Source: Mycobacterium sp. ITM-2016-00318 (GTDB lineage Bacteria > Actinomycetota > Actinomycetes > Mycobacteriales > Mycobacteriaceae). Taken from it: a stretch of 64,000 nt of DNA. The stretch's first letter is position 1, and every line of letters starts with the position of its first letter. The notes under the pieces are model-generated. The model saw nothing but the letters and a program-made list of their open reading frames with translations. It did no database searches and had not been told where the DNA came from. The stretch covers positions 2,914,001-2,978,000 of the forward strand of contig NZ_CP134400.1 of the NCBI RefSeq assembly GCF_002968285.2. Direction: 5' to 3'. Positions 1 through 12,180 of the stretch are shown here, piece by piece. The position numbers were made by a program, and so were the translations under genes.

Positions 1-107
1 CGGTCGACTCGGCCGTGCTCGCCAACGGCGACGAAGTGCAGATCGGCAAGTTCCGCCTGGTCTTCCTGACTGGCCCCAAAACGGATGACAGCGGCCCGGG
101 CACCTAA
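1..107 (+). CDS. garA: GarA C-terminal fragment (FHA-domain regulator), 5' end outside window
   Basis: Only the last 34 codons are inside the window. They read VDSAVLANGDEVQIGKFRLV and on to a TAA at 105-107, matching the end of the forkhead-associated domain of mycobacterial GarA (Rv1827). In the family, GarA is phosphorylated near its N-terminus by PknB/PknG and switches 2-oxoglutarate metabolism by binding ketoglutarate decarboxylase and glutamate dehydrogenase. The phospho-acceptor threonines lie upstream and cannot be checked. The next gene starts on the base after the stop, so the two are probably co-transcribed. Confidence 0.9.
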   Translation, partial: VDSAVLANGDEVQIGKFRLVFLTGPKTDDSGPGT

Positions 108-839
108 GTGACCGCCCCCGACACGCCCGCGCTAGCCGGGATGTCGATCGGAGCGGTGCTCGACTCGCTGCGACGAGACTTCCCGGACGTGACCATCTCC
201 AAGATCCGTTTCCTGGAGGCCGAGGGACTGGTCACGCCGCAGCGGTCGGCGTCGGGATATCGGCGGTTCACCGCCTACGACTGTGCTCGGCTGCGATTCA
301 TCCTGACCGCGCAGCGCGACCAGTATCTGCCCCTGAAAGTGATCAAGGCGCAACTCGACGCCCAGCCCGATGGCGAGCTACCGCAGACCGGATCCGCTTA
401 CGGCGTACCGCGTTTGGTGCCGGTGTCGGGCGAGCCGGCCCAGAGCGACGCCGCCGTCGCGCCCACCCAGGCGCGGCTGAGCCGCGAGGACCTGCTGTCG
501 CGTTCGGGCGTCGACGACATGCTTCTCACCTCATTGATCAAGGAGGGCGTGATCACGACGGGGCCCGCCGGATTCTTCGACGAGCACTCCGTGGTGATCG
601 CCCAGTGCGCGCGTGCGCTCGCCGACTACGGGGTGGAGCCGCGCCATCTGCGCGCGTTCCGTTCGGCGGCCGACCGGCAGTCCGACCTGATCGCTCAGAT
701 CGCCGGGCCGGTGGTCAAGGCGGGTAAGGCCGGTGCGCGCGACCGTGCCGACGACCTGGCTCGCGAGGTGGCCGCGCTCGCGATCACGTTGCACACGTCG
801 CTGATCAAGTCGGCCGTCCGCGACGTTCTCGACAGGTGA
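108..839 (+). CDS. ftsR: MerR-family regulator FtsR (Rv1828 type)
   Basis: 243 aa. A MerR-type winged helix spans about residues 11-80, with the typical signature [16 protein letters not shown] followed by SGYRRF. A variable linker precedes a second helical region (about residues 125-200, starting [10 protein letters not shown]) in place of a classical effector domain. The GTG start directly abuts the garA stop, so translation is coupled. The corynebacterial homologue FtsR activates the cell-division gene ftsZ, and Rv1828 is the M. tuberculosis counterpart. The role here is inferred from family membership and from the conserved garA-ftsR-nuclease order. Confidence 0.9.
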   Translation: MTAPDTPALAGMSIGAVLDSLRRDFPDVTISKIRFLEAEGLVTPQRSASGYRRFTAYDCARLRFILTAQRDQYLPLKVIKAQLDAQPDGELPQTGSAYGVPRLVPVSGEPAQSDAAVAPTQARLSREDLLSRSGVDDMLLTSLIKEGVITTGPAGFFDEHSVVIAQCARALADYGVEPRHLRAFRSAADRQSDLIAQIAGPVVKAGKAGARDRADDLAREVAALAITLHTSLIKSAVRDVLDR

Positions 840-887
840 GGATTAGACTCGTCGTAAGTGGCTTCAGCGTGCGGAGGGCAGGCACAG

Positions 888-1382
888 ATGGGTGAGGTTC
901 GGGTGGTCGGCATTCGCGTGGAGCAGCCGCAGAACCAGCCAGTTCTGCTGCTGCGCGAGTCCAACGGTGACCGGTATCTGCCGATCTGGATCGGCCAGTC
1001 GGAGGCTGCGGCGATCGCGCTCGAGCAGCAGGGCGTCGAGCCCGCTCGTCCGCTGACCCACGACCTGATCCGAGATCTCATTGCCGCGCTTGGCCATTCG
1101 CTCAAAGAAGTGCGCATCGTCGACCTCCAGGAAGGCACCTTCTACGCCGATCTCATCTTCGATCGCGACATCAAGGTGTCGGCGCGGCCGTCGGACTCGG
1201 TGGCCATCGCGCTGCGGGTCGGGGTGCCGATCTACGTCGAAGAGGCCGTGCTCGCCGAGGCCGGGCTGCTGATACCCGACGAGAACGACGACGAGGCCAC
1301 CGGCGCCGTTCGCGAGGACGAGGTCGAGAAGTTCAAGGAGTTCCTGGACAGCGTGTCGCCCGACGACTTCAAGGCCACCTGA
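888..1382 (+). CDS. Bifunctional nuclease (BFN/DUF151) family protein, Rv1829 type
   Basis: 164 aa from the ATG at 888, which follows a GGAGG at 873-877. An upstream in-frame GTG at 858 is less likely because the family begins MGEVRVVGIRVEQ. One BFN domain fills the protein, with the conserved block SARPSDSVAIALRVGVPIYV, and an acidic tail follows. Plant relatives have been reported to have nuclease activity. The mycobacterial protein has no firmly assigned substrate. It lies between two MerR regulators in the conserved Rv1827-Rv1830 block. Confidence 0.88.
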   Translation: MGEVRVVGIRVEQPQNQPVLLLRESNGDRYLPIWIGQSEAAAIALEQQGVEPARPLTHDLIRDLIAALGHSLKEVRIVDLQEGTFYADLIFDRDIKVSARPSDSVAIALRVGVPIYVEEAVLAEAGLLIPDENDDEATGAVREDEVEKFKEFLDSVSPDDFKAT

Positions 1383-1624
1383 ACCCCGTCCTCTCAGGCT
1401 CCTCCCGCGCGTGTGCCCAACATCACGGATGCGTCTCAACTGATCGTTCCGGCTCGACACGCGGCTCCGGTTTCCCGGAACGGGGATCGGGGCAGCCATA
1501 CTTTGATGGACGCGACGAGCAGTCAGGGTTCGTCGGGGAGCGTATGCTCGACACACTCGGGCTTTGGCAAACGTGCCGCGGTGCAGGTCACAGCCGCGAG
1601 TTGGATCGGCGAGAGGATTCTCAA

Positions 1625-2248
1625 GTGGTAGACAAGCCACGTCAGGAGCAGCTGGATCTCACGCCGAGCGACGGCGCACCGCAACCGCCCGCCACAGCTC
1701 CCAGCGAACCGGTGCAGGCCGGACTCTTCCCCGATGACTCGGTGCCGGACGAGCTCGTCGGCTACCGCGGGCCGAGCGCCTGCCAGATCGCAGGCATCAC
1801 CTATCGCCAGTTGGACTACTGGGCCAGGACCTCACTGGTCGTGCCGTCGATCCGCAGCGCTGCGGGGTCCGGCAGCCAGCGGTTGTACTCGTTCAAGGAC
1901 ATTCTGGTCCTCAAGATCGTCAAGCGTCTGCTCGACACCGGCATCTCACTGCACAACATCCGGGTCGCGGTCGATCACCTTCGCCAGCGCGGCGTACGCG
2001 ATCTGGCCAACATCACGTTGTTCTCCGACGGCACCACCGTTTACGAGTGCACCTCGGCCGAGGAGGTCGTCGACCTGCTGCAGGGCGGTCAGGGAGTGTT
2101 CGGCATCGCGGTGTCCGGCGCGATGCGGGAGCTGACCGGGGCCATCGCCGACTTCCCTGGCGAGCGGGCCGACGGGGGCGAATCGATCAGCGCCCCCGAA
2201 GACGAGCTGGCGAACCGGCGCAAGCACCGCGACCGCAAGATCGGCTGA
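1625..2248 (+). CDS. MerR-family transcriptional regulator, Rv1830 type
   Basis: 207 aa if started at the GTG at 1625, which has GAGAGG at 1611-1616. An in-frame ATG at 1544 would add 27 residues unlike the family. A disordered N-terminus precedes a MerR winged helix (about residues 45-115) with the core [20 protein letters not shown]. The C-terminal part ([20 protein letters not shown]) is strongly conserved in mycobacteria and resembles no metal- or drug-binding MerR domain. A lysine/arginine-rich tail ends the protein. The target genes are unknown from sequence alone. Confidence 0.85.
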   Translation: MVDKPRQEQLDLTPSDGAPQPPATAPSEPVQAGLFPDDSVPDELVGYRGPSACQIAGITYRQLDYWARTSLVVPSIRSAAGSGSQRLYSFKDILVLKIVKRLLDTGISLHNIRVAVDHLRQRGVRDLANITLFSDGTTVYECTSAEEVVDLLQGGQGVFGIAVSGAMRELTGAIADFPGERADGGESISAPEDELANRRKHRDRKIG

Positions 2249-2283
2249 GCACGGCTGCGCTCCGCTCCGCTACTGGATGACGG

Positions 2284-2289
2284 TAGAAT
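2284..2289 (+). promoter_or_regulatory. Putative -10 element (TAGAAT) for the gcvP leader
   Basis: TAGAAT fits the mycobacterial SigA -10 pattern and lies 14 bases before the P1 stem of the glycine aptamer, so transcription would begin near 2296. No convincing -35 is visible. Inference from position only. Confidence 0.4.
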
Positions 2290-2302
2290 CGGCAGCGCAT
2301 CG

Positions 2303-2426
2303 CCCCTGTGCGGGAGAGATCCGTTGCGGCCAGCCACGGACGCCGAAGGAGCAATACCTCTCCGTCAAACTCTCAGGCACCCGGACCGCGCAGGGCCCCG
2401 AATGCCTCTGGAGCGCCCACACGGGG
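2303..2426 (+). ncRNA. Glycine riboswitch (gcvT type, single aptamer)
   Basis: The conserved islands of the glycine aptamer occur in order: CGGGAGAG (2311-2318), CGCCGAAGGAGCAA (from 2341), AAACTCTCAGGCA (from 2367) and GGACCGCG, then CCTCTGGAG. A closing P1 helix can be drawn between CCCC-TGTG (2303-2310) and CACA-C-GGGG (2418-2426) with one bulged base. Only one aptamer is evident. The downstream gene is gcvP, the classic target, where glycine binding would raise expression of the cleavage system. Confidence 0.88.
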
Positions 2427-2433
2427 TTGACGA

Positions 2434-2477
2434 CTGAGGGAGAGGAAACCTAGCGGGTTTCCTGCTTCCGACCTCAG
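2434..2477 (+). promoter_or_regulatory. Probable riboswitch expression platform: hairpin touching the gcvP ribosome-binding site
   Basis: AGGAAACC (2443-2450) pairs perfectly with GGTTTCCT (2456-2463), and an outer helix CTGAGG (2434-2439) pairs with CCTCAG (2472-2477). The outer helix takes up the first two bases of the AGGAG at 2476-2480, which sits 6 bases before the gcvP ATG. There is no T tract, so control of translation start fits better than transcription termination. Inferred from base pairing by eye. Confidence 0.5.
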
Positions 2478-2486
2478 GAGAGAGAG

Positions 2487-5389
<2,903 letters not shown>

Positions 5390-5390
<1 letters not shown>

Positions 5391-5806
5391 TGTCCCGCAT
5401 CGCTGCCGCGGCCGTACTGCTGATCGTGGGCATGTCTGCGTCGACCCCGCTGGCGTATGCCGATCCCGCACCTCCGCCACCGCCGCCAGGTCCGAAGACC
5501 AGCTTCGGCGACGGCACCTACGCGGTGGGAACCGACATCGTGCCAGGCGTGTACCAGTCCGCCGGTCCGGTCGAGGGCGGCGTCTGTTACTGGAAGCGCT
5601 CAAACGGCGACGGGACCGTCGCCAACGCGATGACGAAGAAGCCGCAGACGGTCCAAATCGAGGCGGGCGACACGACATTCAGGTCCAGCGAATGCCAGGA
5701 CTGGCAGAAGACGGATGCCGCACCTCCCGCGGCTCCGAGCCCGGTGGACGTGATCGGGCAGTTGGGCAGTCTTATCGGAGTGGGCGCTGCCCCTGGCGGC
5801 AGTTGA
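5390..5806 (+). CDS. Small secreted protein of unknown function
   Basis: 138 aa. The ATG at 5390 overlaps the gcvP stop (TGATG) and follows GGTGGAGG at 5371-5378. An earlier in-frame ATG at 5357 would spoil the signal peptide. Residues 1-24 form a Sec signal peptide (AAAVLLIVGMSASTPLAYA) cut before DPAPP, followed by a proline-rich spacer and one compact domain (FGDGTYAVGTDIVPGVYQS, CYWKR, SSECQDW) with two cysteines that could form a disulfide. Similar small domains occur in secreted actinobacterial proteins of unknown role. Translational coupling to gcvP suggests co-expression but no obvious link to glycine metabolism. Confidence 0.8.
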
Positions 5807-5819
5807 TGACGTCGGTAGC

Positions 5820-6693
5820 GTGACCCCCGCGAGCGTTGTCGCGTGGCGGGACGGCGGCCGCTTCCTCGAGACGAACGCCGGCTCGATCTTCGTTCGGTCC
5901 GGCGCGGGGGACGGCCCGACCATCCTTCTGCTGCACGGTTATCCGTCCAGCTCGTTCGACTACCGGCGGGTGGTGCCGCATCTGGTGGGCCGCGCCTGGC
6001 TGACGCTGGATTTCCTCGGGTTCGGCCTGTCGGACAAACCGCGGCCGCACCGCTACCGCCTTTTCGAACAGGCTGATCTGGTGCAGCGAGTGGTCGCCGA
6101 TGCGGCCGAAGGGCCCGTCGAGTTGATCGCCCACGACATGGGGACGTCGGTGGCGACGGAACTGCTCGCCAGGGACCTGACCGGAGCGCTGCCCTTCGAA
6201 CTGCAACGCGCCGTGCTCACCAACGGCAGCGTGCTCCTCGAACGTGCCAGCCTGCGGCCGATCCAGAAAATTCTGCGCAGCCGACTCGGCCCCCTTGTCG
6301 CACGATTCGCCAACCGCGCGATGTTCACCCGCGGCTTCGCCCGACTGTTCTCCGACGCCCATCCGCTGACGGCGGAGGAGGCCGATGCGCAGTGGGCCCT
6401 GATGTCAGCCGACGACGGCGCCAGGATTGCGCACCTGCTGATCTCCTACCTCGACGAGCGGGTGCGGAACGCGTCGAGATGGCATGGTGCCGTGCGTGAT
6501 TGGCCGAAACCGCTGAGCTTTCTGTGGGGGCTGGAGGATCCGGTCGCCACCACGGAGGTGCTCGACGGCCTCCGGCAACTGCGACCTCGCGCGGAACGTC
6601 ATCGAACTCCCCGGCGTCGGCCACTACCCTCAGGTCGAGGTACCGGACGAGTTCACCGCCGGTGCGCTGCGCCTGCTCGACTCGTCGCGCTAG
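5820..6693 (+). pseudogene. lipZ: LipZ-like alpha/beta hydrolase (Rv1834 type), interrupted by one extra base
   Basis: The frame from the GTG at 5820 encodes an alpha/beta-hydrolase with an HGYPSS oxyanion motif and AHDMGTSVA nucleophile elbow (Asp nucleophile, as in haloalkane dehalogenases and epoxide hydrolases). After LRQLRPRA it runs out of frame. From 6595 the correct continuation, NVIELPGVGHYPQVEVP with the catalytic His, is in the next frame and stops at 6693. Removing one G at 6591-6594 gives 290 aa, matching LipZ (288 aa). The restored stop overlaps the convergent VWA gene by only 4 bases, which supports this end. It could be a sequencing error or a recent inactivation. Confidence 0.8.
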
Positions 6694-8906
6694 CCGAGGA
6701 ACTTGGTGAGCGCCGACGCGAGTTCAGGCGACGCCGACGTCGACAGGTTCTGGTAGGCGCCGCCGGTAGCTTGTGCGACCGCCTCCCACGTCGGGCGGTC
6801 GGGGTCGCCGCCGAAGTCGATCACGTTGATGGCGACCGGCTTTCCCGAGTCGAAGGTGCGGCGCACATAATCCTGCAGACCGCTGCCGTCCAGGCTCTGG
6901 TCGGTGTGTGGGCCCGCGGTGATCACCAGGACCGAGTTCGGCTGTCCCTGGCGGAACTTCTCGAGCGCGTCGTCGTAGATCATCCGTAACGTCGTGAACG
7001 ACACCGCACCGCCGCTGGATGCGGTCTGTTCGTCCAGCGTCGCAGCGAGTGCGGCCGAACGCGGCCTGCCGTCGACGGGGTCGGCCAGCGGACCCGTCGG
7101 CACCTCGTTGCGGCCCTCGATGCCGTCGAATGTCCACAGCCCGACCGCAGCTGCCTGCGGCATCGACTGCAGCTGGGTGTCCAGGGCCGCAATGACATTG
7201 GCGAGCCGTGACTTGCCACCCTCCTGGGCGTTCATCGACTGGTCGAGCATGATGGTGACCGCTGGATTGCCGGTCGCGACGCTGCCTGCCGGAGCCGTCA
7301 GGGCGTTGGCCAGCGTCGCGCGCATCGCCGAGTCCCCGACCGAAAGAGGAGCCGAAACCGGTGCGAAGTTGGTGACGTCGCTCTTGGGGGTGTCGCCGCC
7401 ATCGGTGCGGAAGCCCACCTTCGCCAACTCGCCGAGTTGTTCGGGCTTACGCAGGAACCGGGAGAATTCGCTGGCAGCGGTGATCTGCTCCTGTGACAGC
7501 CAGGTGCCCTTCAAAAGCACGGTCGGGTAATCGGCGGTGGCGGTCGGACCCGGCGGAATCCACGACGTGACGACGTTTTTCGCGTCGGGCAGCGACGTGC
7601 CGCGCTGAAACAACCGCTGCTCGGTTGTCACGACGGCGTGCACCGGCGCCGCGGCGGGGTCTGTCGCATTGAGCAGGGCATCGAGCGCGGTGGCCGACTT
7701 GTTGTCGGCGAGCTTGGGTTGAGCCGACATCAGCGTGTTGACTGCACCCGTGCCCGCACTGGCCGGCGATCCCGCCGGGGCCGACGCCGCCGCGACCGCT
7801 TCCGCGGCGAGGTAGGACGCGTCGCTGTCGCCGCTCAGCGGAAGCGCGAGCCGAAGCGACCCCCAGCCGGGCAGATTCATGGCGTTCAGCGAGTTCGGGT
7901 TGCTCTGAAGAGCGGGCAGCGTTCCCCAATTCTGCTGTCCGAGAGCACTCTTGAGTTGCGGTCGGATCGCCAGCACGACCGGCGAGCTGACCAGCGAACG
8001 ACTGTCGTCGACGGTTTCCTCGCCTGCCACCGCCTCGAGCCGAGCCTGCGAGATCGAGCTGCCGGGGATCCACAGCGCAGGGCGCTCACCGAGTTCCGCG
8101 GGCCATGTGTCGACGAAGCCGTCGATCACCTGGTCTGATTCGGCCGGTTTCACGTTGAGCGCGACGCAGCTGTCGCCGACCGGGTTCGCCGTTTCGTTGA
8201 ATTTTTTGGCAAGCGTGGCGATCTCGCCGGATATCGCCGGGTCGGCGATGACGGCCACCGATTTCTCGCCGTCCACGCATCGCGCGGAAGCGATTGTCGA
8301 TCGGTCCGACAGCGCGTCGCCGAAGAAGCGCCACAGGATGAACGCCGCCACCACCACGACAACGGCGACAAGGGCGCCGATGACACCCCAGCTGACACCC
8401 CTGCGGCCGGTTTGGATCGCGCGGTGGCTGCCGGTCCATTCGCCGCCCTCCCAGTCACCGGAGTGCTGGGCGCGCGGCGGCGCCTTGGGCTCCGGCGTCC
8501 GTGCGCCGTAGGCCTGTCGTTCGGCGGCGGGCCGCCGATATCCGGGCTCGTCGGATTCCTGGTCGCGATAGCCGGTCTGCAGATAATCGGGCAGGTCGGA
8601 CTGATCGGAACGCTCCGGGTACTCGGACTCGTAGCCCTCGTCGTAGGTCGCTCCGTACTCGGAGTCGAACTCCTGCTCACCGGCCTGCGGGTACTCGGGT
8701 TCGGAGTAACGCGGCTGCCGGTGGGTCGGTTCGTCGTAGTCGCCCTCGTCGTAGCGCGGGGAGCCGGGCTCCGGGGGAGACTGCCGATAGGCCGGGTGGT
8801 CGTAGGGCGGCACCAACGGCTGATCGAACTGCTCGGTCGCATCGCCGGCGCCGTGCGGGGGACCGCCTGAAGACTCCTCGGGGTCGGGAATGCTGTGCCT
8901 ACCCAC
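6690..8906 (-). CDS. Membrane-anchored VWA and solute-binding-fold protein, Rv1836c type
   Basis: 738 aa from a GTG. Residues 1-170 form a long acidic, Pro/Tyr-rich cytoplasmic segment with many SEYPE/YDEG-like stretches. One membrane helix follows (about 175-197, GVIGALVAVVVVVAAFILW). The extracellular part has a periplasmic-binding-protein-like domain (about 215-500) and a C-terminal von Willebrand A domain (about 545-738). The MIDAS is slightly altered (DQSMN instead of DxSxS). The M. tuberculosis homologue Rv1836c has no settled function. It precedes glcB on the opposite end of the same strand block without overlap. Confidence 0.85.
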   Translation of the reverse strand: MGRHSIPDPEESSGGPPHGAGDATEQFDQPLVPPYDHPAYRQSPPEPGSPRYDEGDYDEPTHRQPRYSEPEYPQAGEQEFDSEYGATYDEGYESEYPERSDQSDLPDYLQTGYRDQESDEPGYRRPAAERQAYGARTPEPKAPPRAQHSGDWEGGEWTGSHRAIQTGRRGVSWGVIGALVAVVVVVAAFILWRFFGDALSDRSTIASARCVDGEKSVAVIADPAISGEIATLAKKFNETANPVGDSCVALNVKPAESDQVIDGFVDTWPAELGERPALWIPGSSISQARLEAVAGEETVDDSRSLVSSPVVLAIRPQLKSALGQQNWGTLPALQSNPNSLNAMNLPGWGSLRLALPLSGDSDASYLAAEAVAAASAPAGSPASAGTGAVNTLMSAQPKLADNKSATALDALLNATDPAAAPVHAVVTTEQRLFQRGTSLPDAKNVVTSWIPPGPTATADYPTVLLKGTWLSQEQITAASEFSRFLRKPEQLGELAKVGFRTDGGDTPKSDVTNFAPVSAPLSVGDSAMRATLANALTAPAGSVATGNPAVTIMLDQSMNAQEGGKSRLANVIAALDTQLQSMPQAAAVGLWTFDGIEGRNEVPTGPLADPVDGRPRSAALAATLDEQTASSGGAVSFTTLRMIYDDALEKFRQGQPNSVLVITAGPHTDQSLDGSGLQDYVRRTFDSGKPVAINVIDFGGDPDRPTWEAVAQATGGAYQNLSTSASPELASALTKFLG

Positions 8907-8993
8907 TCGTACGCCTGCGCCCTCTCAGTCTGCGGGTCATTGCTGGCCGTTCACTGCCACGCCGAAGTCTATCCAAATCGCGAAACATGCCGG

Positions 8994-11222
8994 TCAGCCG
9001 GCGTTGTTGGGATTCGCGGCTTTGAACTCCCTCCTGCGCCGGTGCAGGATCGGCTCGGTGTAGCCGTTCGGCTGTTGGCCGCCTGACAGGATCAGCTCCT
9101 GGGCGGCCTGAAACGCGATGCTGGCGTCGGGGTCCGTCGCCATCGGCCGGAACTCCGGGTCCGCTTCGTTCTGCTTGTCCACCACGGCGGCCATCCTGCG
9201 CAGGCTGGCCTTGACGTCCTCTTCGGTGATGACTCCGTGGCGCAGCCAGTTGGCCAGCAGCTGGCTGGAGATGCGCAGCGTGGCGCGATCCTCCATCAGC
9301 GCGACGTCGTGGATGTCGGGCACTTTGGAACACCCCACGCCCGCGTCGATCCAGCGCACGACATAACCAAGGATGGACTGGCAGTTGTTGTCGACTTCCT
9401 CGCGGATCTCCTCCGGCGCCCACGCCAGCTCCTTGGCGAGCGGAATGCTCAGCAGCTCGTCGATCGTGGTGCGGGACTTGCCCTGGAGCCCCTTCTGCAC
9501 CTCGAACACGTCGACCTCGTGGTAGTGCATGGCATGCAGGGTGGCCGCCGTCGGCGACGGCACCCACGCGGTGGTGGCGCCCGCCTTCGGTTGGCCGATC
9601 TTCTGCTCGACCATGTCGGCCATCAGTTCGGTCATCGCCCACATGCCCTTGCCGATCTGCGCCTTGCCCGAGAAGCCGGTGGCAAGACCCGCGTCGACGT
9701 TGGCGTCCTCGTAGGCCTTGATCCATGTGGTGCCCTTCATCGCACCCTTGCGGATCATCGGACCGGCTTCCATCGAGGTGTGGATCTCATCGCCGGTACG
9801 GTCCAGGAAGCCGGTGTTGATGAACACCACCCGGTCGGCCGCGGCCTTGATGCAGGCCTTCAGGTTGAGGGTGGTGCGCCGCTCCTCGTCCATGATGCCG
9901 ACCTTGATCGTGGTGGGCGGCAGCCCGAGAACGTCCTCGACACGGGCGAACAGCTCGGCGGTGAACGCCACCTCTTCTGGGCCGTGCATCTTCGGCTTGA
10001 CGATGTAGATCGAACCCGCGCGGCTGGCGATCAGCGGCCCGTTGCCGTCGCCGGACTTCAACCCGTGCATGGCGATCACGCTGGTTAACAGCGCATCCTG
10101 GATGCCTTCCGGCACCTCGTTGCCGTCGGCGTCGACGATGGCGTCGTTGGTCATCAGGTGGCCGACATTGCGGACGAGCAGCAAGCTGCGGCCGGGTAGC
10201 GTGAGTTCCCCGCCATCCGGGGTCTTGTAGGTGCGATCGGAGTTGAGCACGCGGGTGAAGGTCTTGTCGCCCTTGCTGACGTCCTCGGACAGGTCGCCCT
10301 TGTTGAGCCCGAGCCAGTTGCGGTAACCCAACACCTTGTCCTCGGCGTCGACCGCGGCCACCGAGTCCTCGAAGTCGAAGATCGTGGTGATCGCCGACTC
10401 GACCACGACGTCCTTGATGCCCGCCTTGTCGGTCGAGCCGACTGGGGACTCGGGGTCCACGAGGATCTCGATGTGCAGGCCGTTGTTGACCAGAAGCACC
10501 GACCAGGATGGCGAGCCGAGCTCACCGGTGTAACCGATGAACTTGTCCGGGTCGGCGAGGCCGACCGACGAGCGCTCGCGAGAGTCGTCGACATCTCCGG
10601 ACCCGTCGGCGGTCGACAGCGCCAGGCGGCCGTCGTCGACGCTCAACCCGGTGATGTCGGCCCACGAACCCGACTCCAGCGGCGCAGCCTTGTCGAGGAA
10701 ATCCCGTGCGTAGGCGATGACCTTGTCACCGCGGACCTTGTTATAGCCCGCGGTCTTCTCGGCGCCTCCGTCCTCGGAGATGACGTCGGTGCCGTACAGC
10801 GCGTCGTACAGGGAACCCCAGCGCGCGTTCGCGGCGTTCAGCGCGAAGCGTGCGTTGAGCACCGGCACAACGAGCTGCGGGCCTGCGGTCTTGGTGATCT
10901 CGTCGTCCACGCCGGAGGTGGTGATGGTGAAGTCGCCGGGGTCGGGCTGCAGGTAGCCGATTTCGGTGAGGAACTCCTTGTAGGCCTTGAGGTCAAGCGG
11001 CTCGATGACGCGATGGCGGTGCCACCTGTCGATCTGAGCCTGCAGATCGTCCCGATGGGCCAGAAGTTCCTGGTTCTTGGGTGTCAGATCGGCGACGACC
11101 TTGTCGACTCCCGACCAGAAGGTGTCGGGAGCGATCTCGGTACCCGGCAGCGCCTCGTTGTTGACGAAGTCGTACAACGTCTGGGCGACGCGCAGGTTTC
11201 CCACCGTCACGCGATCGGTCAT
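8994..11222 (-). CDS. glcB: Malate synthase G
   Basis: 742 aa, the usual length of the monomeric G isoform. It condenses glyoxylate with acetyl-CoA to malate, completing the glyoxylate shunt. Recognisable family blocks are [34 protein letters not shown] (catalytic Arg region), [19 protein letters not shown] (acidic Mg ligands) and the C-terminal catalytic-base segment. The ATG follows GGGAGGAAG. The single-gene unit lies next to the VWA gene as in M. tuberculosis (Rv1837c/Rv1836c). Confidence 0.97.
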   Translation of the reverse strand: MTDRVTVGNLRVAQTLYDFVNNEALPGTEIAPDTFWSGVDKVVADLTPKNQELLAHRDDLQAQIDRWHRHRVIEPLDLKAYKEFLTEIGYLQPDPGDFTITTSGVDDEITKTAGPQLVVPVLNARFALNAANARWGSLYDALYGTDVISEDGGAEKTAGYNKVRGDKVIAYARDFLDKAAPLESGSWADITGLSVDDGRLALSTADGSGDVDDSRERSSVGLADPDKFIGYTGELGSPSWSVLLVNNGLHIEILVDPESPVGSTDKAGIKDVVVESAITTIFDFEDSVAAVDAEDKVLGYRNWLGLNKGDLSEDVSKGDKTFTRVLNSDRTYKTPDGGELTLPGRSLLLVRNVGHLMTNDAIVDADGNEVPEGIQDALLTSVIAMHGLKSGDGNGPLIASRAGSIYIVKPKMHGPEEVAFTAELFARVEDVLGLPPTTIKVGIMDEERRTTLNLKACIKAAADRVVFINTGFLDRTGDEIHTSMEAGPMIRKGAMKGTTWIKAYEDANVDAGLATGFSGKAQIGKGMWAMTELMADMVEQKIGQPKAGATTAWVPSPTAATLHAMHYHEVDVFEVQKGLQGKSRTTIDELLSIPLAKELAWAPEEIREEVDNNCQSILGYVVRWIDAGVGCSKVPDIHDVALMEDRATLRISSQLLANWLRHGVITEEDVKASLRRMAAVVDKQNEADPEFRPMATDPDASIAFQAAQELILSGGQQPNGYTEPILHRRRREFKAANPNNAG

Positions 11223-11295
11223 ATTCTTCCTCCCTCGGCCACACGGCGCCGCTTGGCGCGCTGGCGTCGATCCAGTTTACCCGCGAGTAGCTGGG

Positions 11296-12180
11296 CTAAT
11301 TCCTGGCGGCGGCCATCACCGCCACCAGCAATTCGTCGCACCGACCGGCAATCGCTGCCCGCAGCGGCACCGCCCGCCCGGCGATGTCCTGCTGCGCGCG
11401 GATATAGGCGGCCCGCCCCGCCGGGGTCTCGATGGCCATCGGTTCGAATCCGTAGTCGCGGAGATCATAGGGGCTCGCCCGCATATCGACCTCGCGGGCG
11501 TCGGCGGCCAGCCTGAGGCAGTCGAACAACAGCTCGGATTCCACGAGCGGACCCAGCTTGTAACACCACTTGTAGAGGTCCATGTTGGCGTGGACGCAGC
11601 CCGGTTGCTCCCACCCGGCCTGGTCGCGGCGCGACGGCCTGCCCGCGTTCAGCGCCGCTGCCGGCTCGGTGAAGAACCGGAACGCATCGAAGTGGGTGCA
11701 GCGCAACGGCATCGATTCCACCACCGCGTCGGTCTGCGCCGCGCCGAGCCGAAGCGGCACCTGGCCGTGGCGCACCGTCGGTGACCGGTACACCATCGCC
11801 CACTCGTGCATACCGAAGCAGTTCAAGCGGGCGGAGCGACTTGCGGTGGCCCGCAACAGCTTTCCAATGAACTCGACAGTTTCGATGCGGGCGCGCAGAT
11901 GCTCGAGGGTCACCGTCACCCCGTCGGGGTGGGGGCCGTAGCCGGCGCGGTCCAGGTAGGGTCGAGCGGCTCCGCCGAGCACGACGCCGAACCCGGGATG
12001 CCAGACACGCAGTTGTCGTGGCCGCAGGCTGTAGTAGCGAAACAGGAAGTCCCACACCGGATGCGCTTCTCCGGCGCGCACGCGACGCAGATGCGGCTTC
12101 AGGAATTCCTCGACGCGGCGCCGATAGGCCTCCGCCCTGCCGGTCCAGTCGGCCTCGGGCAATAGCGCCTCAGCCGCCAT
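11296..12180 (-). CDS. Conserved actinobacterial protein, often labelled 3-methyladenine DNA glycosylase
   Basis: 294 aa from the ATG at 12180, chosen because MAAEALLPEADWTGRAEAYR is the family-like N-terminus; the frame is open further upstream. Conserved signatures are GEAHPVWDFLFRYYSLRPRQ, RLNCFGMHEWAMVYR and CVHANMDLYKWCYKL, with several His/Cys residues that could bind a metal or carry catalysis. Databases sometimes name this family a 3-methyladenine glycosylase, but no HhH-GPD or AAG motif is visible, so the function is open. The start overlaps the end of the preceding CNNM gene by 11 bases, so it is the third gene of that operon. Confidence 0.7.
   Translation of the reverse strand: MAAEALLPEADWTGRAEAYRRRVEEFLKPHLRRVRAGEAHPVWDFLFRYYSLRPRQLRVWHPGFGVVLGGAARPYLDRAGYGPHPDGVTVTLEHLRARIETVEFIGKLLRATASRSARLNCFGMHEWAMVYRSPTVRHGQVPLRLGAAQTDAVVESMPLRCTHFDAFRFFTEPAAALNAGRPSRRDQAGWEQPGCVHANMDLYKWCYKLGPLVESELLFDCLRLAADAREVDMRASPYDLRDYGFEPMAIETPAGRAAYIRAQQDIAGRAVPLRAAIAGRCDELLVAVMAAARN

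Noticed and set aside
1544..1624. Longer N-terminus for the Rv1830-type MerR
   Set aside because: The extra 27 residues look unlike a protein N-terminus and the GTG at 1625 has a clear ribosome-binding site.
2427..2486. A second glycine aptamer
   Set aside because: The expected GGGAGAG...GCCGAAGGAGCAA islands do not recur; the segment is better explained as a hairpin over the ribosome-binding site.
6694..6989. Extension of the LipZ-like frame to 6989
   Set aside because: This only follows the shifted frame after the indel into the antisense of the VWA gene; the homologous C-terminus is in the other frame and stops at 6693.
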